From: Adiantum capillus-veneris
Taxonomy: Eukaryota; Streptophyta; Polypodiopsida; Polypodiales; Pteridaceae
Reading direction: 5' to 3'
Assembly (NCBI GenBank): GCA_014529385.2
Contig: CM043966.1
Coordinates: forward strand, 36,434,739-36,498,738
Length of the DNA stretch: 64,000 nucleotides
The position numbers and the translations under genes are program-made. Position 1 is the stretch's first letter; every line of letters begins with the position of its first letter. Shown here piece after piece: positions 9,700 to 20,631 of this stretch. The notes under the pieces are model-generated. The model had not been told where the DNA came from and did no database searches. It saw nothing but the letters and a program-made list of their open reading frames with translations.

Positions 9700-10197
9700 T
9701 CATGTCTTATGCTGCAACATGTTCGAGCCACGCTTGAAATGATAGAGGTGATGCTTGTGAGTTTTGAGGGTTAGGTAGTGGTTGTTTATTCGATTTTGTT
9801 GTGGTGTCGTAATCATCTGAGAAGGGATTTGTAGACTTGCTTGGGGTTTCTTGGGATTTTGCTTCCCTATCAAAGCTTGTGCCATCAATTCTAGCAATAT
9901 CACTCTCCAGACATTGTCTGGGTGAATTGGCTCATATTCTTGTCCGTGCTTATCGACAAAAATAATATGGTTTCCCGTTATCGGCTCATATGAAAACAAG
10001 TACAGGACTTTGTCCATGCTTAACTCGTTCACATGGGGCTCCATGCACCGGTAGTAAGAGGTGACTACTCCTTCCTCGTGCTTACAAATCCCAATATTTT
10101 CATGAATTTTTGCCATTCTCTCCACTCTCTTTTCATGAATGTAGCAAGCTCCAGAAAGAGTGAGTTTAGGGGGTATCTCCTGAGTCTCCATGACCAT
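9700..10197 (-). pseudogene. Long open frame at gag 5' end, unknown
   Basis: 165 codons, the longest frame of this element, starting MVMETQEIPPKL. It includes LFSYEPITGNHIIFVDKHGQ and YEPIHPDNVWRVILLELMAQ. I do not recognise it. Position upstream of gag and same strand suggest an N-terminal gag extension or an extra ORF of this lineage. Some further broken minus-strand frames (10,437-10,826) lie just upstream. Confidence 0.4.
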
Positions 10198-10979
10198 CTT
10201 CCCTTTTGCTACGTTGTCTCCATATCAATTGTAATTTTTTGCGTCTTTGACAATGAGATAGTGGTTTCCCTCCTCATCGTAAGGCCTATCACCATCGTCA
10301 GTTACCATGATTACTGCTAATCCTCTTACTGGCCGTTCTTCAATACAAATGCATTGAGTTCCTCAAACATCAGCATACATCAAGGCCCCATGGTAATTGG
10401 TTCCCTCAAGAAAAATTGCAATGTATTTTGGCATGCTTATGGGGTTTTGAGAGGAGCTACCTCGCATGGTCCCTTGATGTTGGAAACCTCCAAGTTGTCG
10501 GTTAGCCATCCACACTGATATGATCCTTTGCAAGATGTGTCAGTATCATTGCCCTCTTTGATTATTGGTGCTAAGGGATATATCCTTGCTTGGTCTACTC
10601 TCTCTTCTGTCGATGCTAAGCTAACTTGATCTCCGACCACTCTCTATTCTCTTTGAGTACACCTTTCGAATCTCAAATTCACCAAATTGTTTGCAAAAAC
10701 AACTATCAATCCAAACCTCTTACCTTGGAAGTCTGATTGGGGTTGTTCCTTTGTCCTGGTTTTCTTCCAAGCCGCTTTTGAAACTGGTAGAGTGCTTTGC
10801 AATTTCAATTGATTACCAACTTGCAAGGTCCTTGGTTCTGGCTATTTGTACAAAACTTTGACTCTGCAATTCTTTGTCAAATCGAATAATCCTCACTTAT
10901 TATTGTATATTAAGACAAGATCCTTATGTGAGTTCCAAATCCTGATATGATAAGACAAATGGAATGCTAGAGCAGAAAA

Positions 10980-12000
10980 TTGTCAATCTGAGCACTAAAA
11001 CTCGTCTATAGACATCATACGTGTATGATGTCTAATTTTTCAGAATTGACTCAAACTTGAATGATGCACTCTCAATGATGTTTTTAGTCCAATTCTAGGT
11101 TCACTTTGAAGTTCTAACCCCTGTATGTAGGTCAATTCTCCTATGTAGGCCTTGGTCACTATCGGCTTCTCCAAGAGTTAACTAGGTCAAAATTGATCCA
11201 AATTGGGTGAAACTTGGTCCTTAGGCTGCTTTGAGGTGTTTAACACCCTTCTAAGCTCTGTTGTTGGATCTGGTCACTAAATATGCACCTGAGACATCAT
11301 ATGCGTATGATGTCTAATTGATCAAAGTAAAGTGAATTTCACTCCAGAGGATCTCCACCACACAAGAAACTCACAGCCACTTACAAAATGTAATTTCAAC
11401 ACATATTGTGCTAGATATGGTCAAATCAAGCGTTCACTTTGCTTAAATCTCTCTCTTGGTTTCTACTATCCTTGAATTGCTTCAAATTCAATGGGACCTG
11501 GCCTATTTACTCCTTAGATGCTCTTAAACACAATGGTTCACAAAAATTTGCCTTTTAACCCAAAATCTGGCCTCTCAGACATCATACACATAAGATGTCT
11601 TGGTGGTCAGAATTATTTCTATTTATTTCATAGGTGCCTCTTGATGTGTACAACATGCACAAGAGCTCACAACAAAATTTGGATATCAAAATTTCACCTT
11701 ATCACCACTTTTTACCAAGAAAAATCTTGGAAAAAAAAACTTCCTCAATACTCAATTCATATGCCCAAATGAAATGAAACTGGTGTATGTTCTCTATATA
11801 ATATGTAGACTATGGGTGTAAGTCAAATGCTTAGTTTGACTGCTAGATCTACCCTTGAGACATCATACACATATGATGTCTCCTGGGAAGATTTGGTCCA
11901 GAACTCAAGCACAAGTATCCCCAAGTCTTTAGCACTGCTTCCAAATCACTTTTACACATTTTCAATGCAAAAATATGCATTGAATCACAAGTTTCCTATT
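10980..12000. repeat. Four diverged ~283-bp repeats each centred on a 24-bp palindrome
   Basis: Palindromes start at 11,010, 11,292, 11,577 and 11,858, spaced 282, 285 and 281 bp. Each has the half-site AGACATCATAC followed by its near-mirror; the first pairs 11 of 12 positions plus a G-T, the second 11 plus a G-T, the fourth 10 of 12, and the third 9 of 12. Between them the sequence is only faintly similar (TCACA..AAAATTT, GATCT..CTTGAGACATC), so the palindrome is far better kept than the rest of the unit. They lie in the untranslated leader of the minus-strand gypsy element. Confidence 0.8.
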
Positions 12001-12283
12001 TTTTCCATTTTCACTCTCGACTTTTGTCTTTTGGGAAACAAATGTTGGTCAAAACCTTAGTCACAAGGTGTACTTATGGCAAAACACCCCTTTAGAACAC
12101 TCTGGTGCAGTCTGTTTTGTCAATTGTCTACCACAAAAGACTTAGGCGAGACACACGCTCCCTAAAACCTCTCTAAGATCTCAAGAGTCCTACTCCCTGA
12201 TCCTACCTAGAGTAAAATAAGAAGATTCTGGTGAACTGGAGGAAGTCTCACCTTGATCTAAGGTCACCTACCTAGATCTCTCA

Positions 12284-12301
12284 TCCTTGGCAATGGCACC
12301 A
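12284..12301 (-). promoter_or_regulatory. Primer-binding site of gypsy element
   Basis: On the minus strand TGGTGCCATTGCCAAGGA begins one base after the LTR end (TGACAACA). It matches the tRNA-Asp type site known from plant gypsy elements (TGGCGCCGTTGCCGGGGA) at 14 of 18 positions, and all four differences are C-to-T or G-to-A, as expected from decay of methylated sites. Confidence 0.65.
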
Positions 12302-12302
12302 A

Positions 12303-13200
12303 TGTTGTCAGGCAAATATGCTGCTCGCAGTTGCAAAGTGAGAACTAGGCCAACAAACAAGATGTCAACCAAGGACGAAGCTTGATTCGAAGGCACATGG
12401 AAACAAATAGATGGGTGTCAATCATCTACTCGACCTTCTATGGACAATCACTAACAAGGAAAATAAACTCAAAGCACACTATGTATACACAACCGCTATC
12501 TTATCTACAAGTCTACGCTCTTCAAAACAAGACTTGTCGTTGTTGAATCATCACGAAACTCATGGGATGGCCTCTACACACCTTGAGGACTTTACCCTAA
12601 AGTCTCTAACCCAACTCACTACCTATGAACACTTGGTGCAAAAAATGCGTATATGAAGACAAGCCAAAATTTATAGGTCCCAATTCTCAACGTATTTAGG
12701 CCTAATGTGTAGTTCTACTTTCCGTGCACACAATAACATATAGCAATCACAAAACGAATGCAAAGTTAGAGAGAAAATCACCTCAAAGCTTGTGGAAGAG
12801 CTTTTCACGAAGAGATCAAAATCCTGCAAGCTTGGCATTGGCACGTAGCTCTCACCGTTGACAACACGATGGTGTAGATGCCTTTGCAGTGTAGCTTTTG
12901 TAGTGTGCATAGAGAGTAGAAGAAGATCACTCGCTCTCTCACACAAATATCACAATGTGCTTAATTGAGCTCAAAAGATGATTGATTCAAAAAAGTTTCC
13001 CTTACGGTTACAAAAATTGGCTTTCATACCTTAGCCTTGGAGGTTCTAACTTATCAAAATTACCTCCTACTTTCTACCATGGGTCCGGCTAATCCGCATA
13101 ATTAGTATATTACAATTTGAAAACTTGATTGAGTCTCAAAAAATAATTACATTGAGTTTAACGGGATAAATAATGCAAACTTGGGCTTTTACCATGTTCA
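12303..13200 (-). mobile_element. 5' LTR of minus-strand gypsy element (right end approximate)
   Basis: The boundary next to the primer site is clear: plus-strand TGTTGTCA starts at 12,303, so on the minus strand the LTR ends TGACAACA. A TATA box (TATAAATT on minus, around 12,670-12,676) would start leftward transcription about 350 bp before the LTR end, a normal R-U5 length. The outer end could not be placed, because no partner LTR is in the window. Confidence 0.5.
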
Positions 13201-13258
13201 GTGGGGTTAACAATAATTTAGCAAAGTAAACATGTTGCATCTCAAATAGTATTAAAAG

Positions 13259-13359
13259 TGTGTAGGTCTGGGTGTGGCAATCCCATGCTTAATATCATGT
13301 GAGCTTAATATCATGTGTAGGTCTGGGTGTGGCAATCCCATGCTTAATATCATGTGAGC
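13259..13359. repeat. 55-bp tandem duplication
   Basis: TGTGTAGGTCTGGGTGTGG starts at 13,259 and again at 13,314, followed by the same CAATCCCATGCTTAATATCA. Copies are practically identical, so this is a recent local duplication. Confidence 0.85.
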
Positions 13360-13484
13360 CATTATTAATGAATTGTCCACATATGTCTATTTAATTTTTT
13401 ACATTTCCAAAACATGTCATCTTACGTCCTGGTTCAGTTCTTCTAATCTCCCATACCGTCTTTGTAACCTTTGCCTCAAGTCAA

Positions 13485-13626
13485 TATTCTATATCCCAAT
13501 GTGTAGATGCATTACCCTCTCCACAAATGGGTTTGATGACCGTAACAAATGTGCAGATGGGATATTCTATATCCCAATGTGCAGATGCATACCCTCTCCA
13601 CAAATGGGTTTGATGACCGTAACAAA
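13485..13626. repeat. 78-bp tandem duplication
   Basis: TATTCTATATCCCAATGTG at 13,485 recurs at 13,563 with the following block to GATGACCGTAACAAA. One T/C and one small indel separate the copies. The period is a multiple of three, which keeps overlapping frames open in both directions; those frames are not evidence of coding. Confidence 0.85.
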
Positions 13627-13639
13627 CCCATGCCATGGG

Positions 13640-14790
13640 TATTCCCCTCCAATACCGCACCTGCACCCACAAAGATTTTCCTCTTTTACCTCACAATTTC
13701 CTTCCTTACATTTGACGTATTCATCTCTGGACTTTGCAAACCCTTTTCTGCCATTGAGAAATGAGTGAGATCAACCAAATCTCTAGCATCAGCCAAGGCT
13801 TAATAATCTTTAGGCAAGGTCTTGCATAATGGGTCCATTGCTCTTCTCTGCACCTTTAAGATAGGCATTGTACTTACCAATTTGAAACACGGTCATTTCC
13901 ATATTTTCCCTAGCAGCTTCATATAGACAATTTTGCGGCCACGCTGTGGTCCATAAATGGTTATGTAGCTAGTCATTGCGGATTGCACGCTCACTCAACA
14001 TGGGTTAATTGAGCTTTAAATCATCTTAAGCCAAAGTGTAACTTCTAGCTGACAAAGCAAGAAAATCAAGAATCTTGACTCTCCTTCTTGAGCTAGCAAT
14101 ATAATGTGACATGGCGCCCATTACTACTATACATGGTACTATTAATAATAACCATGATTACTACTCATGGGTACAATGTTAATAAGCTTTACAGATCTTA
14201 ATTTTTGAAGATGCTAAAATAAATAACAATTTAAACCAAATTTTAAATGTGAGATCCTTAATTTTGAAGATTCCAAAATAGTTAAAAATATAAAACAATT
14301 TGAAATTGTGTCCAATCTGCCTTTAGCGCAAATTTGATCAATCAACTATGAATTTTATTTCATTAGGTTTGTGGAACACTTGGTCTCTGTAAAAGCAAAA
14401 GAGTACTTTGAGAGTAGAGGGTTTTGTTTTTAGTAAGGTGTCGGATGCTTCATTTACAGAGGACTTACTGCAAGAAATGGCACATGTAGAGTTTGAAGCC
14501 GCATTGAATCTTGCCCCTTAAAGAATGGTAGCCACATTGTGATCACAATGTGAGATGAACAAATTGTTATTTGAGCTAAGGCCCATCAGATGGTCTTCAT
14601 GCAGGGCTCACTGAATCAGATGTTGCTATTCAATCTGCATGCTTTTCTCCATCCGGAAGAATCATCCGTGGATTTCAAGTAGCATTTGGATGGCCATTAT
14701 CTAATCATCTATATAGTACCTCTCAAGCTCATCCAATTCTATGGCAATAAGGAGTTTCACATCTCAATTTATTTCAAGAAGGAAAAACTA
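13640..14790. other. AT-rich intergenic DNA, nothing recognised
   Basis: I see no protein motif, no RNA gene and no repeat boundary here apart from AT-rich simple stretches around 14,200-14,300. Confidence 0.3.
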
Positions 14791-14799
14791 TCGATATAT

Positions 14800-15255
14800 C
14801 CCTCTAATTTGTGGAAATTCCCAAAGTATCCCTCAAATTTTAAAAATTCCCAATATACCCTTGTATCATATTGGCATGTTTGCCCTGATTTTTGCATATT
14901 ATAATATTCATGACGAGGGGGAGTTATTTTTAAGTTTTCTAGACAAAACTATTCACGAATGCATTCACAAATAGAGGCATCTATGTCTAAAAATGATGAA
15001 AATTTTCATTTTAAGAGCCCAGAATACCATGTAAAGTCTTAGTTCTATCATCTTCAATTGAGAGAGAACCAATCCTTTATAAAGAGTTGCAAAAACAATT
15101 GTCTTTAGAGATGTTTCCAAGGTTAATGATTGGTATTTTTGGGAATTTTGAAGAAATTGAAGGGTATTTTTGGAGTTTTTGGTCAAATATGAGGGGTATA
15201 TTGGAACTTTTTGGAATTTGAGGGGAATTTTGGGAGTTTCCACAAATTATAGGGG
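14800..15255. mobile_element. Fold-back / MITE-like element with ~60-bp inverted ends
   Basis: The left arm (14,800-14,860, with TAATTTGTGGAAATTCCCAA and CAATATACCC) is the reverse complement of the right arm (15,194-15,255), at roughly 80 percent identity by eye. The interior is AT-rich and non-coding. Length about 456 bp with long inverted ends and no transposase fits a non-autonomous DNA element. A clear target duplication was not found. Confidence 0.7.
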
Positions 15256-15372
15256 TGCTTTTGTTTGCTGAGGTTTGTGTGCATGCCCGCGTGCGATTGG
15301 TGCTGAGGAATTGAGCCTTGAGGGTGTGCTCACTCCCTGCAAAGCCATGAACATAGCTGATATGGGCAAATT

Positions 15373-15373
<1 letters not shown>

Positions 15374-15415
<42 letters not shown>
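15374..15415. repeat. (AG)21 microsatellite
   Basis: 42 bp of uninterrupted AG dinucleotide. Confidence 0.95.
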
Positions 15416-15419
<4 letters not shown>

Positions 15420-16137
15420 GAGTGAACGCAATGCTAGGAGTGGCCTCGAAGGTAGCTTAAAGTGCACGAGCATTGGTTGTTGTGGTATCATCCTCGCTGC
15501 TGCTATCAACCTTGACGTAGGAAAAGAAGGCTAGCATCCTTGGTGGCATTCAGAGCTACAGCGTGACTTGACACCCTAAATCATTGTGGTACTTAATGCA
15601 GAGAGCACACCTCGTCATGCGATGGTGCTACAGACAGGGAGTGGAGATGAAGTGGAAACTGATTATAACTCGATTATAAGCACAACATAGGGCAACCCCT
15701 ACACATTAAAAAGATAAGCAAGAATTTGATTAGCCATTTATAGAATGGGCAACACCATGGTCACGCTAATTACCACATGCCACTCTTTTCTAATTGCAAC
15801 TATTCTCATTTGGGCATGCATGTAGATGGGACCTGATATCTTATGGAGTCTCTCTGGTCACCTCTACATGGTAGCCCATTGTAGATGACTGCCACCCGCT
15901 CCAAGAATTGCAAGCTCAAGAGTCCTCTAAGGACTCCGATGGAAGACACACCTACACTCCACCCTCATCATCCGCCACCACCTCTACCTCTTCCTCGACC
16001 ATCACCTCCACCTTTCCAAGAAGCATTCTCTATGTAATCACCACCTCCTTCACGTGCTCTACCACCTCCTCCACTACACACTTCATTCGACAGCTCCACT
16101 GCTACCACCTCCACTACTTCCACCACCTCCAACACTA
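15416..16137. other. No clear gene
   Basis: The short + frame near 15,908-16,144 is Ser/Thr/Pro-rich because of CCACCTCC-type low complexity; it may be the N-terminal side of the gag-like fragment that follows, but there is no motif to show it. Confidence 0.3.
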
Positions 16138-16400
16138 TCATTGAGGAGTTGAATGCTCTCTCGACCAAATTCAACATCAAGTTACCTACATTGAAGGATT
16201 GTTGATAGAGGATACTCATGATCATGTGAGGAGGTTAGTCTCTTTGTACAAAGATAGGGGTCGCAAAAAAGAGGACGTCTAATGCATACTCTTTCCCTCC
16301 ACCCTGGACACCTTGGCAGATAACTGGTACATCCAGTTAAAGGAGGACCACTTTTCAAAGGCAACATTATTGAGCTCTTGGACCCCACATGCTGCAATGA
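16138..16400 (+). pseudogene. Gag-like fragment
   Basis: Reading with one stop gives IIEELNALSTKFNIKLPTL, DHVRRLVSLYKDRGRKK, then FPSTLDTLADNWYIQLKEDH. The last part resembles the F-x-x-x-L-x-x-x-A-x-x-W-[FY]-x-x-L core of retrotransposon gag. It is isolated, without other retroelement parts nearby, so confidence is low. Confidence 0.35.
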
Positions 16401-16575
16401 ATCAAAGACTAGGCTCTTTATTTTGTGATGACAAATAAGAAGTAATCATCACATATGAAAACTTGTTGCACTCCTGGATCAGAGATAGGAGGCCCCCTTG
16501 TGGTGAAAAACACAAAAGAAGTCAGATGTGGACGTCCCCTTGTGCCTGAAATCATGCATTTACATTTTTTGCTTT

Positions 16576-16655
16576 GGGATCCTGTGTGCGGTTACAAGTG
16601 TTTACAAGTGTGCGGTTACAAGTGTGTGGGATCCTGTGTGCGGTTACAAGTGTTT
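16576..16655. repeat. 52-bp tandem duplication
   Basis: GGGATCCTGTGTGCGGTTAC begins at 16,576 and 16,628, with an extra shorter TGTGCGGTTACAAGTGT between them. Confidence 0.85.
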
Positions 16656-16770
16656 CTTGCACCTCTCTAGCTGCTAGGTCCCCATCGGCAATTTATACTA
16701 GAATACACATGAATAAGTTCAAAGGAGCATCAATTTTCTCTCATCATTCAAAGCAAAAGCATTATGAGCA

Positions 16771-17221
16771 GTGATATTAAAACACAAGCACAATTTAAAG
16801 AGGATGGTACAATGTTGGTCTTGAAAGCAAAGTGCACTCAATATCAATGCAACCATTTAGATATTTTCTCGGGTTTTAGTTCGCTCGAGAAATCTCACTC
16901 AGGCTATGGTAAGACTCCGTACAGACCAAGAAATATATATGAGCAAATATCTCCAAGCAAACACTTTAATTAATTAACCTCGCACAAAAAATGTTTGTGA
17001 TATTAAAACACAAGCACAATTTAAAGAGGATGGTACAATGTTGGTCTTGAAAGCAAAGTGCACTCAATATCAATGCAACCATTTAGATATTTTCTCGGGT
17101 TTTAGTTCGCTCGAGAAATCTCACTCAGGCTATGATAAGACTCCGTGCAGACCAAGAAATATATATGAGCAAATATCTCCAAGCAAACAATTTTTTTAAT
17201 TAACCTTGCACAAAAAATGTT
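16771..17221. repeat. 226-bp tandem duplication
   Basis: GTGATATTAAAACACAAGCA starts at 16,771 and 16,997, and nearly identical sequence follows for the full unit, including CTCGGGTTTTAGTTCGCTCG. Only a few substitutions and a short T-run difference separate the units. First of three consecutive unrelated tandem duplications. Confidence 0.9.
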
Positions 17222-17228
17222 TGTAATT

Positions 17229-17575
17229 ACTTTAAACTACAATCTATTATTATGATATTAAATGAGTTGACTTAGGCAATGTTGAGTGGATTCACACATT
17301 TAATCACCTAAAAACACAAAAATTGAGGAACCACTTGAAATCAGAAATAATTACAACGCCTGTATAGACAAAAAAATTAATTATGAAAAAGCTCACACTA
17401 AGTTTTACTACATCCTACTATTATGATATTAAATGAGTTGAATTAAGCAATGTTGAGCGCATTCACGAATCGATCACCTAAGAACACAAACATTGAGGAA
17501 CCCCTCAAAATCAATGATTATTATAGCGCCCTACATAGAAGAATGTTTATGAAAAAGGTCACACTATGTTTTGCT
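17229..17575. repeat. ~171-bp tandem duplication
   Basis: TATGATATTAAATGAGTTGA at 17,251 recurs at 17,422, followed by matching blocks (GCAATGTTGAG, ATCACCTAA.AACACAAA.ATTGAGGAA). Copies are clearly diverged, so this is older than the 226-bp duplication next to it. Confidence 0.8.
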
Positions 17576-17623
17576 AATTTGACACCTTGAAAAAAGTATA
17601 GAAATTTAAAACTATCGTAAAAT

Positions 17624-17910
17624 AGCTTGCATTGATCAAGGTCAAAATTGCAGCACCCCGAAGAAGTTCTCTAGTGTTGGATATTTACTCGTGAGCCCCC
17701 CAAAGCCTGAACAAGTTCCACTTTAATTTGGACAAAGTTTCCAGTGGATAAACTCATGGGCCGTTTTATCTAAATTGAAGCTTGCATTCGTCAACATCAA
17801 AATTACAACACATTTATGATTTTCTTGTGTTGGATATTTACGTGCACACCTCCCAAAGTCTAAAAGAGTTCCAATTTGGTAAAAGCTTCTTGGTGGATAA
17901 ACTCATGTGC
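17624..17910. repeat. ~155-bp tandem duplication
   Basis: AGCTTGCATT at 17,624 recurs at 17,779. Shared later landmarks are GTGTTGGATATTTAC, CCCAAAG and GTGGATAAACTCATG. The right unit runs into the 3' end of the SWIM-finger frame on the minus strand. Confidence 0.8.
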
Positions 17911-18117
17911 TCTTTCATCTAGCCCAAGCACTTGAAACAACACATAATATAAATGCTTCCATGGTATATATCCAAGCTTCTTACTCTCTTGCTTCTGAAA
18001 ATCCTCACATGTGCACCGTGGAAAGTCAGACAGCATGATCGAGTAAGTTACTCCTTTTGCCAATGACCCCTCCGGATTAACGTAGAATATATGTGACTCA
18101 TTACATTCAATGATCAC
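17860..18117 (-). pseudogene. SWIM-type zinc finger, C-terminal
   Basis: 85 codons. C35-T-C37 in FPRCTCEDFQKQ and K54-H55 in GYIPWKHLYYVLF form the C-x-C-x(n)-C-x-H SWIM layout. Position 53 is Trp where the third Cys is expected (family pattern C-K-H), a change needing one base, so zinc binding is probably lost. The helix after it (LYYVLFQVLGLD) is typical of plant SWIM proteins. A further minus-strand frame upstream (18,344-18,114) supplies about 75 residues without a known motif. Confidence 0.65.
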
Positions 18118-19199
18118 TTCTTTATCAATCCTATTGACATAGTCCTTCCCAAGTCAATCTTGCATTGTAACTCTTTGGTCAACTTAGATATCCACTTAAA
18201 AACCTTGCCCTCTTGATATTTTGGGAAAAAATCACTAGGCACTCTGCTTAAAGCATGAGTGTCCTTGCCAGTTTTCAAACCCTCTGATGTGTCACGAAGC
18301 ACAAAACCACTAGCTTGTAGATGCTCCACTTCTGACAAAGCCAATGTTGTTCCCTCTGCCAGGCCATACTCTGGGGGCTAGTTCAAGAGGTCCCGCAACC
18401 ATCTCATGGATTTTCCATGTATGTATGTTATTGGTATTGAAAAACCAAATAAATCCCTCTCTTACTCCACTTTGGTTTGGGTTTGAATTGGGGTATTGCC
18501 GATATCCCCAAAAGCAAGGGGCTGGAACTCCATTCTTTATGCCAAAATAATTCTCATTTATGAACCGACCACATCAATCTCTCTGATCAGCAAAAACTCC
18601 AAAGCATGTGACCTTGGACCCTGGCTCTATTTGTTTTATTGCCCACATACTCTTGGCTATTCTCATCTCAAGCCAAGCATTGGTTACATCATGAGCTTCA
18701 TCTCTTCGCTGTTGAGATCTACTGGTTTTGTCACAAATTCAGGCCTATAGTTGTCCTCATCAAGTTACACTTCTACACCAGAAGGATAGGTCTTTTTTTT
18801 TTGTAATGCTCTTTTGTATTATGGGAATTCTATTCATTTCATGACTATTGAAACCCATTTCCTCCACAGAAACATTAGTATAACCAACTAGTTTGTTTGC
18901 AGTTGAAGCACCAAAAGCACAATGCTTAAAGCAATTTTTCTAAGCCCGGTCCCATAAATGTACATACACTTTTAAGATATGCATTATATTTCACACTTTG
19001 TAGTACTTCCATTGACATGTCCACACCAGTTGCCTCGTACAAGTTGAGATTATCCTTATAGCCCATAGAAGCTTGCATGCCTGCAGGCTTTGTCTCTGAT
19101 AGATTTGTATTAGGGATAAAAATACTAGATTCATCTTGGGACGCAAATCTTACCCCCCAATGCGACACTCTTACATCCCACCAAGCCAACCATGTTTCT

Positions 19200-19620
19200 A
19201 GACATGGAACCTCATCATGAATAGCATGACCAATGTTCCAAAAGCAACGTATTTCCCCCTTGCAAATGTTTCAGCTTGATTCTCTGAAGGAGCACATCTC
19301 CACTTGCGGCATAAGATTCTATGCTCTTCTTGAAATGTAGGACGAATATAGTTGGTTGTGTGTCTTATCATGGACTGCTCCTAATGAAAATCACAAGATC
19401 TTTTTTTTCTAGGTGTGACATTCTTGGCACCTCCAAAATAAGTTGTGCAAACTACAATCCTATTAGCATTAGCTTCATCAGTCATAAAGCCTCTAAACAT
19501 TGGCTTTTCAAAGTTTGCATCCTTGATAAAACCTTATTAAGAATTTTCCAAAATTCAATTTGAGCAAACTTGTTTTCAACAATTGTGAACTCACAAGTAG
19601 CAATGGTCATTAACTCTCCC
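19200..19620 (-). pseudogene. DDE-like segment of MULE transposase
   Basis: With one frameshift and one TAG the minus strand reads ATCEFTIVENKFAQIEFWKI, RGFMTDEANANRIVVCTTYF, RKKRSCDFH, EQSMIRHTTNYIRPTFQEEH and LCRKWRCAPSENQAE. The F-x-T-D-x-A-x-A-N and C-x-F-H pair match the second catalytic Asp and following C-x-x-H of MULE-type DDE domains. The TAG lies where Trp fits the context (FH-W-EQS), a G-to-A change. Confidence 0.5.
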
Positions 19621-19966
19621 ACAAACGGGTCATAGACATGCGGTAGACACATGGTTGGTCATCCATTATACGATGAACATGATCAAAGTGGATCCACATA
19701 CTTTCAAGGTTACCACCTAGACTCATTATATTAGCCAAGTCAACCCCATTACCAAGACCTTTCATAGACATCTTGAAAACATGTGCATGTTGATCTCTCC
19801 CAAGTTGTCCTGGAAAAAGCACACTTTGTATGTAAGGATATCTACTTTTACTCTTAAGATCAAGAATAGCATCCAAGCCTTTAGCAAAAATGTTCTTTGA
19901 TTTCTTTGCAATCTCTAAAGTTCTCTCAATTCTTCGTTTATTTGATAATGGAGTGATTGTATCCAA
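19610..19966 (-). pseudogene. N-terminal part of MULE-like transposase
   Basis: 118 codons open, with RRIERTLEIAKKSKNIFAKG, LDLKSKSRYPYIQSVLF and HVFKMSMKGLGNGVDLANIM. It runs directly into the DDE-like segment on the same strand. No separate domain name can be given. Confidence 0.45.
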
Positions 19967-20225
19967 AAAGGCAACAAACTCATTATCACCTATCGAAGTT
20001 GAGACAGGCTCACCTCAACAACTTATTTATCCCTAATAATGTCCTGAGTTGTCATGCACTCCAACTCCTCTTTGGAGTTGTGAATGGTTCTGGAGTAGCA
20101 CATTTCTTCAGTAGTGCATCAATTTCAACCTCTGATGCTCTACATTTTCCTTCTCCACAAGGTTGTTTGTGTTCCCTCACATGAAAAACACATCTGGTGG
20201 CATATAATCTATCCCTTAGCAAACA

Positions 20226-20631
20226 TTAGTAAATAGCAACATGACAAATGGCGACACATTCTGGAGCCTGAGAGCAATTCATACAACTTAAATCTCCATA
20301 TTCTAGAGATACTAGCCCACATGCTAGAGATTTTACTAATCGACCTTTCCATTGAACTTCATTACATATCTTGAGCCCAATGTAATATGGGACGTCAACA
20401 TTTATACATCTGAGTTCTTCAAAACATCTGCTAAATCTGGATAGCACCTGTAAATGAATCTAAACTACAAGTGACATACTTTGTCCACAAATGACTATCA
20501 TGTCGTTGTTCCATCCCTACCATCCCAATTGAGTCACCAAGAGACAGAAGCTCATAACCAACATATCCATCATAGTGAGTAGGTCGCTCCTTCACTTTAA
20601 AAATCTCTCGAATTTGACTTGGTTTAGGCAA
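20226..20631 (-). pseudogene. Cys-rich upstream fragment of same gene
   Basis: Two overlapping frames. The first ends VTCSLDSFTGAIQI, the second has GDLSCMNCSQAPECVAICH, a cluster C-x2-C-x(5)-C-x3-C-x-H that may once have bound zinc. Linked to the transposase relic by strand and order only. Confidence 0.35.

Larger units (their letters stand above)
3807..12301 (-). mobile_element. Old Ty3/gypsy retrotransposon, minus strand (internal region)
   Basis: Read on the minus strand the order is primer site (12,284-12,301), repeat-rich leader, gag (9,334-9,032), linker (8,848-7,818), protease (7,219-6,926), then integrase zinc finger, core and C-terminal region (4,879-3,807). Protease before integrase with integrase at the end is the gypsy order. 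Reverse transcriptase and RNase H, about 2 kb expected between protease and integrase, are missing; that gap (4.9-6.9 kb) holds unrelated promoter-like DNA and two small ORFs. All genes carry stops or frameshifts, so it is inactive. No matching 3' LTR was found left of 3.8 kb. Confidence 0.75.

Noticed and set aside
11010-11881. CRISPR-like array
   Set aside because: Four palindromes about 283 bp apart with long diverged intervals in a plant retroelement; no short repeat-spacer periodicity and no cas genes.
13481-13672. Repetitive peptides on both strands around 13.5 kb
   Set aside because: Produced by the 78-bp tandem duplication, whose period keeps the frames open; no independent sign of coding.
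15908-16225. Ser/Thr-rich protein (plus) or Gly/Val-rich protein (minus)
   Set aside because: CCACCTCC-type low complexity gives open frames on both strands; only the gag-like motif further on is kept, at low confidence.
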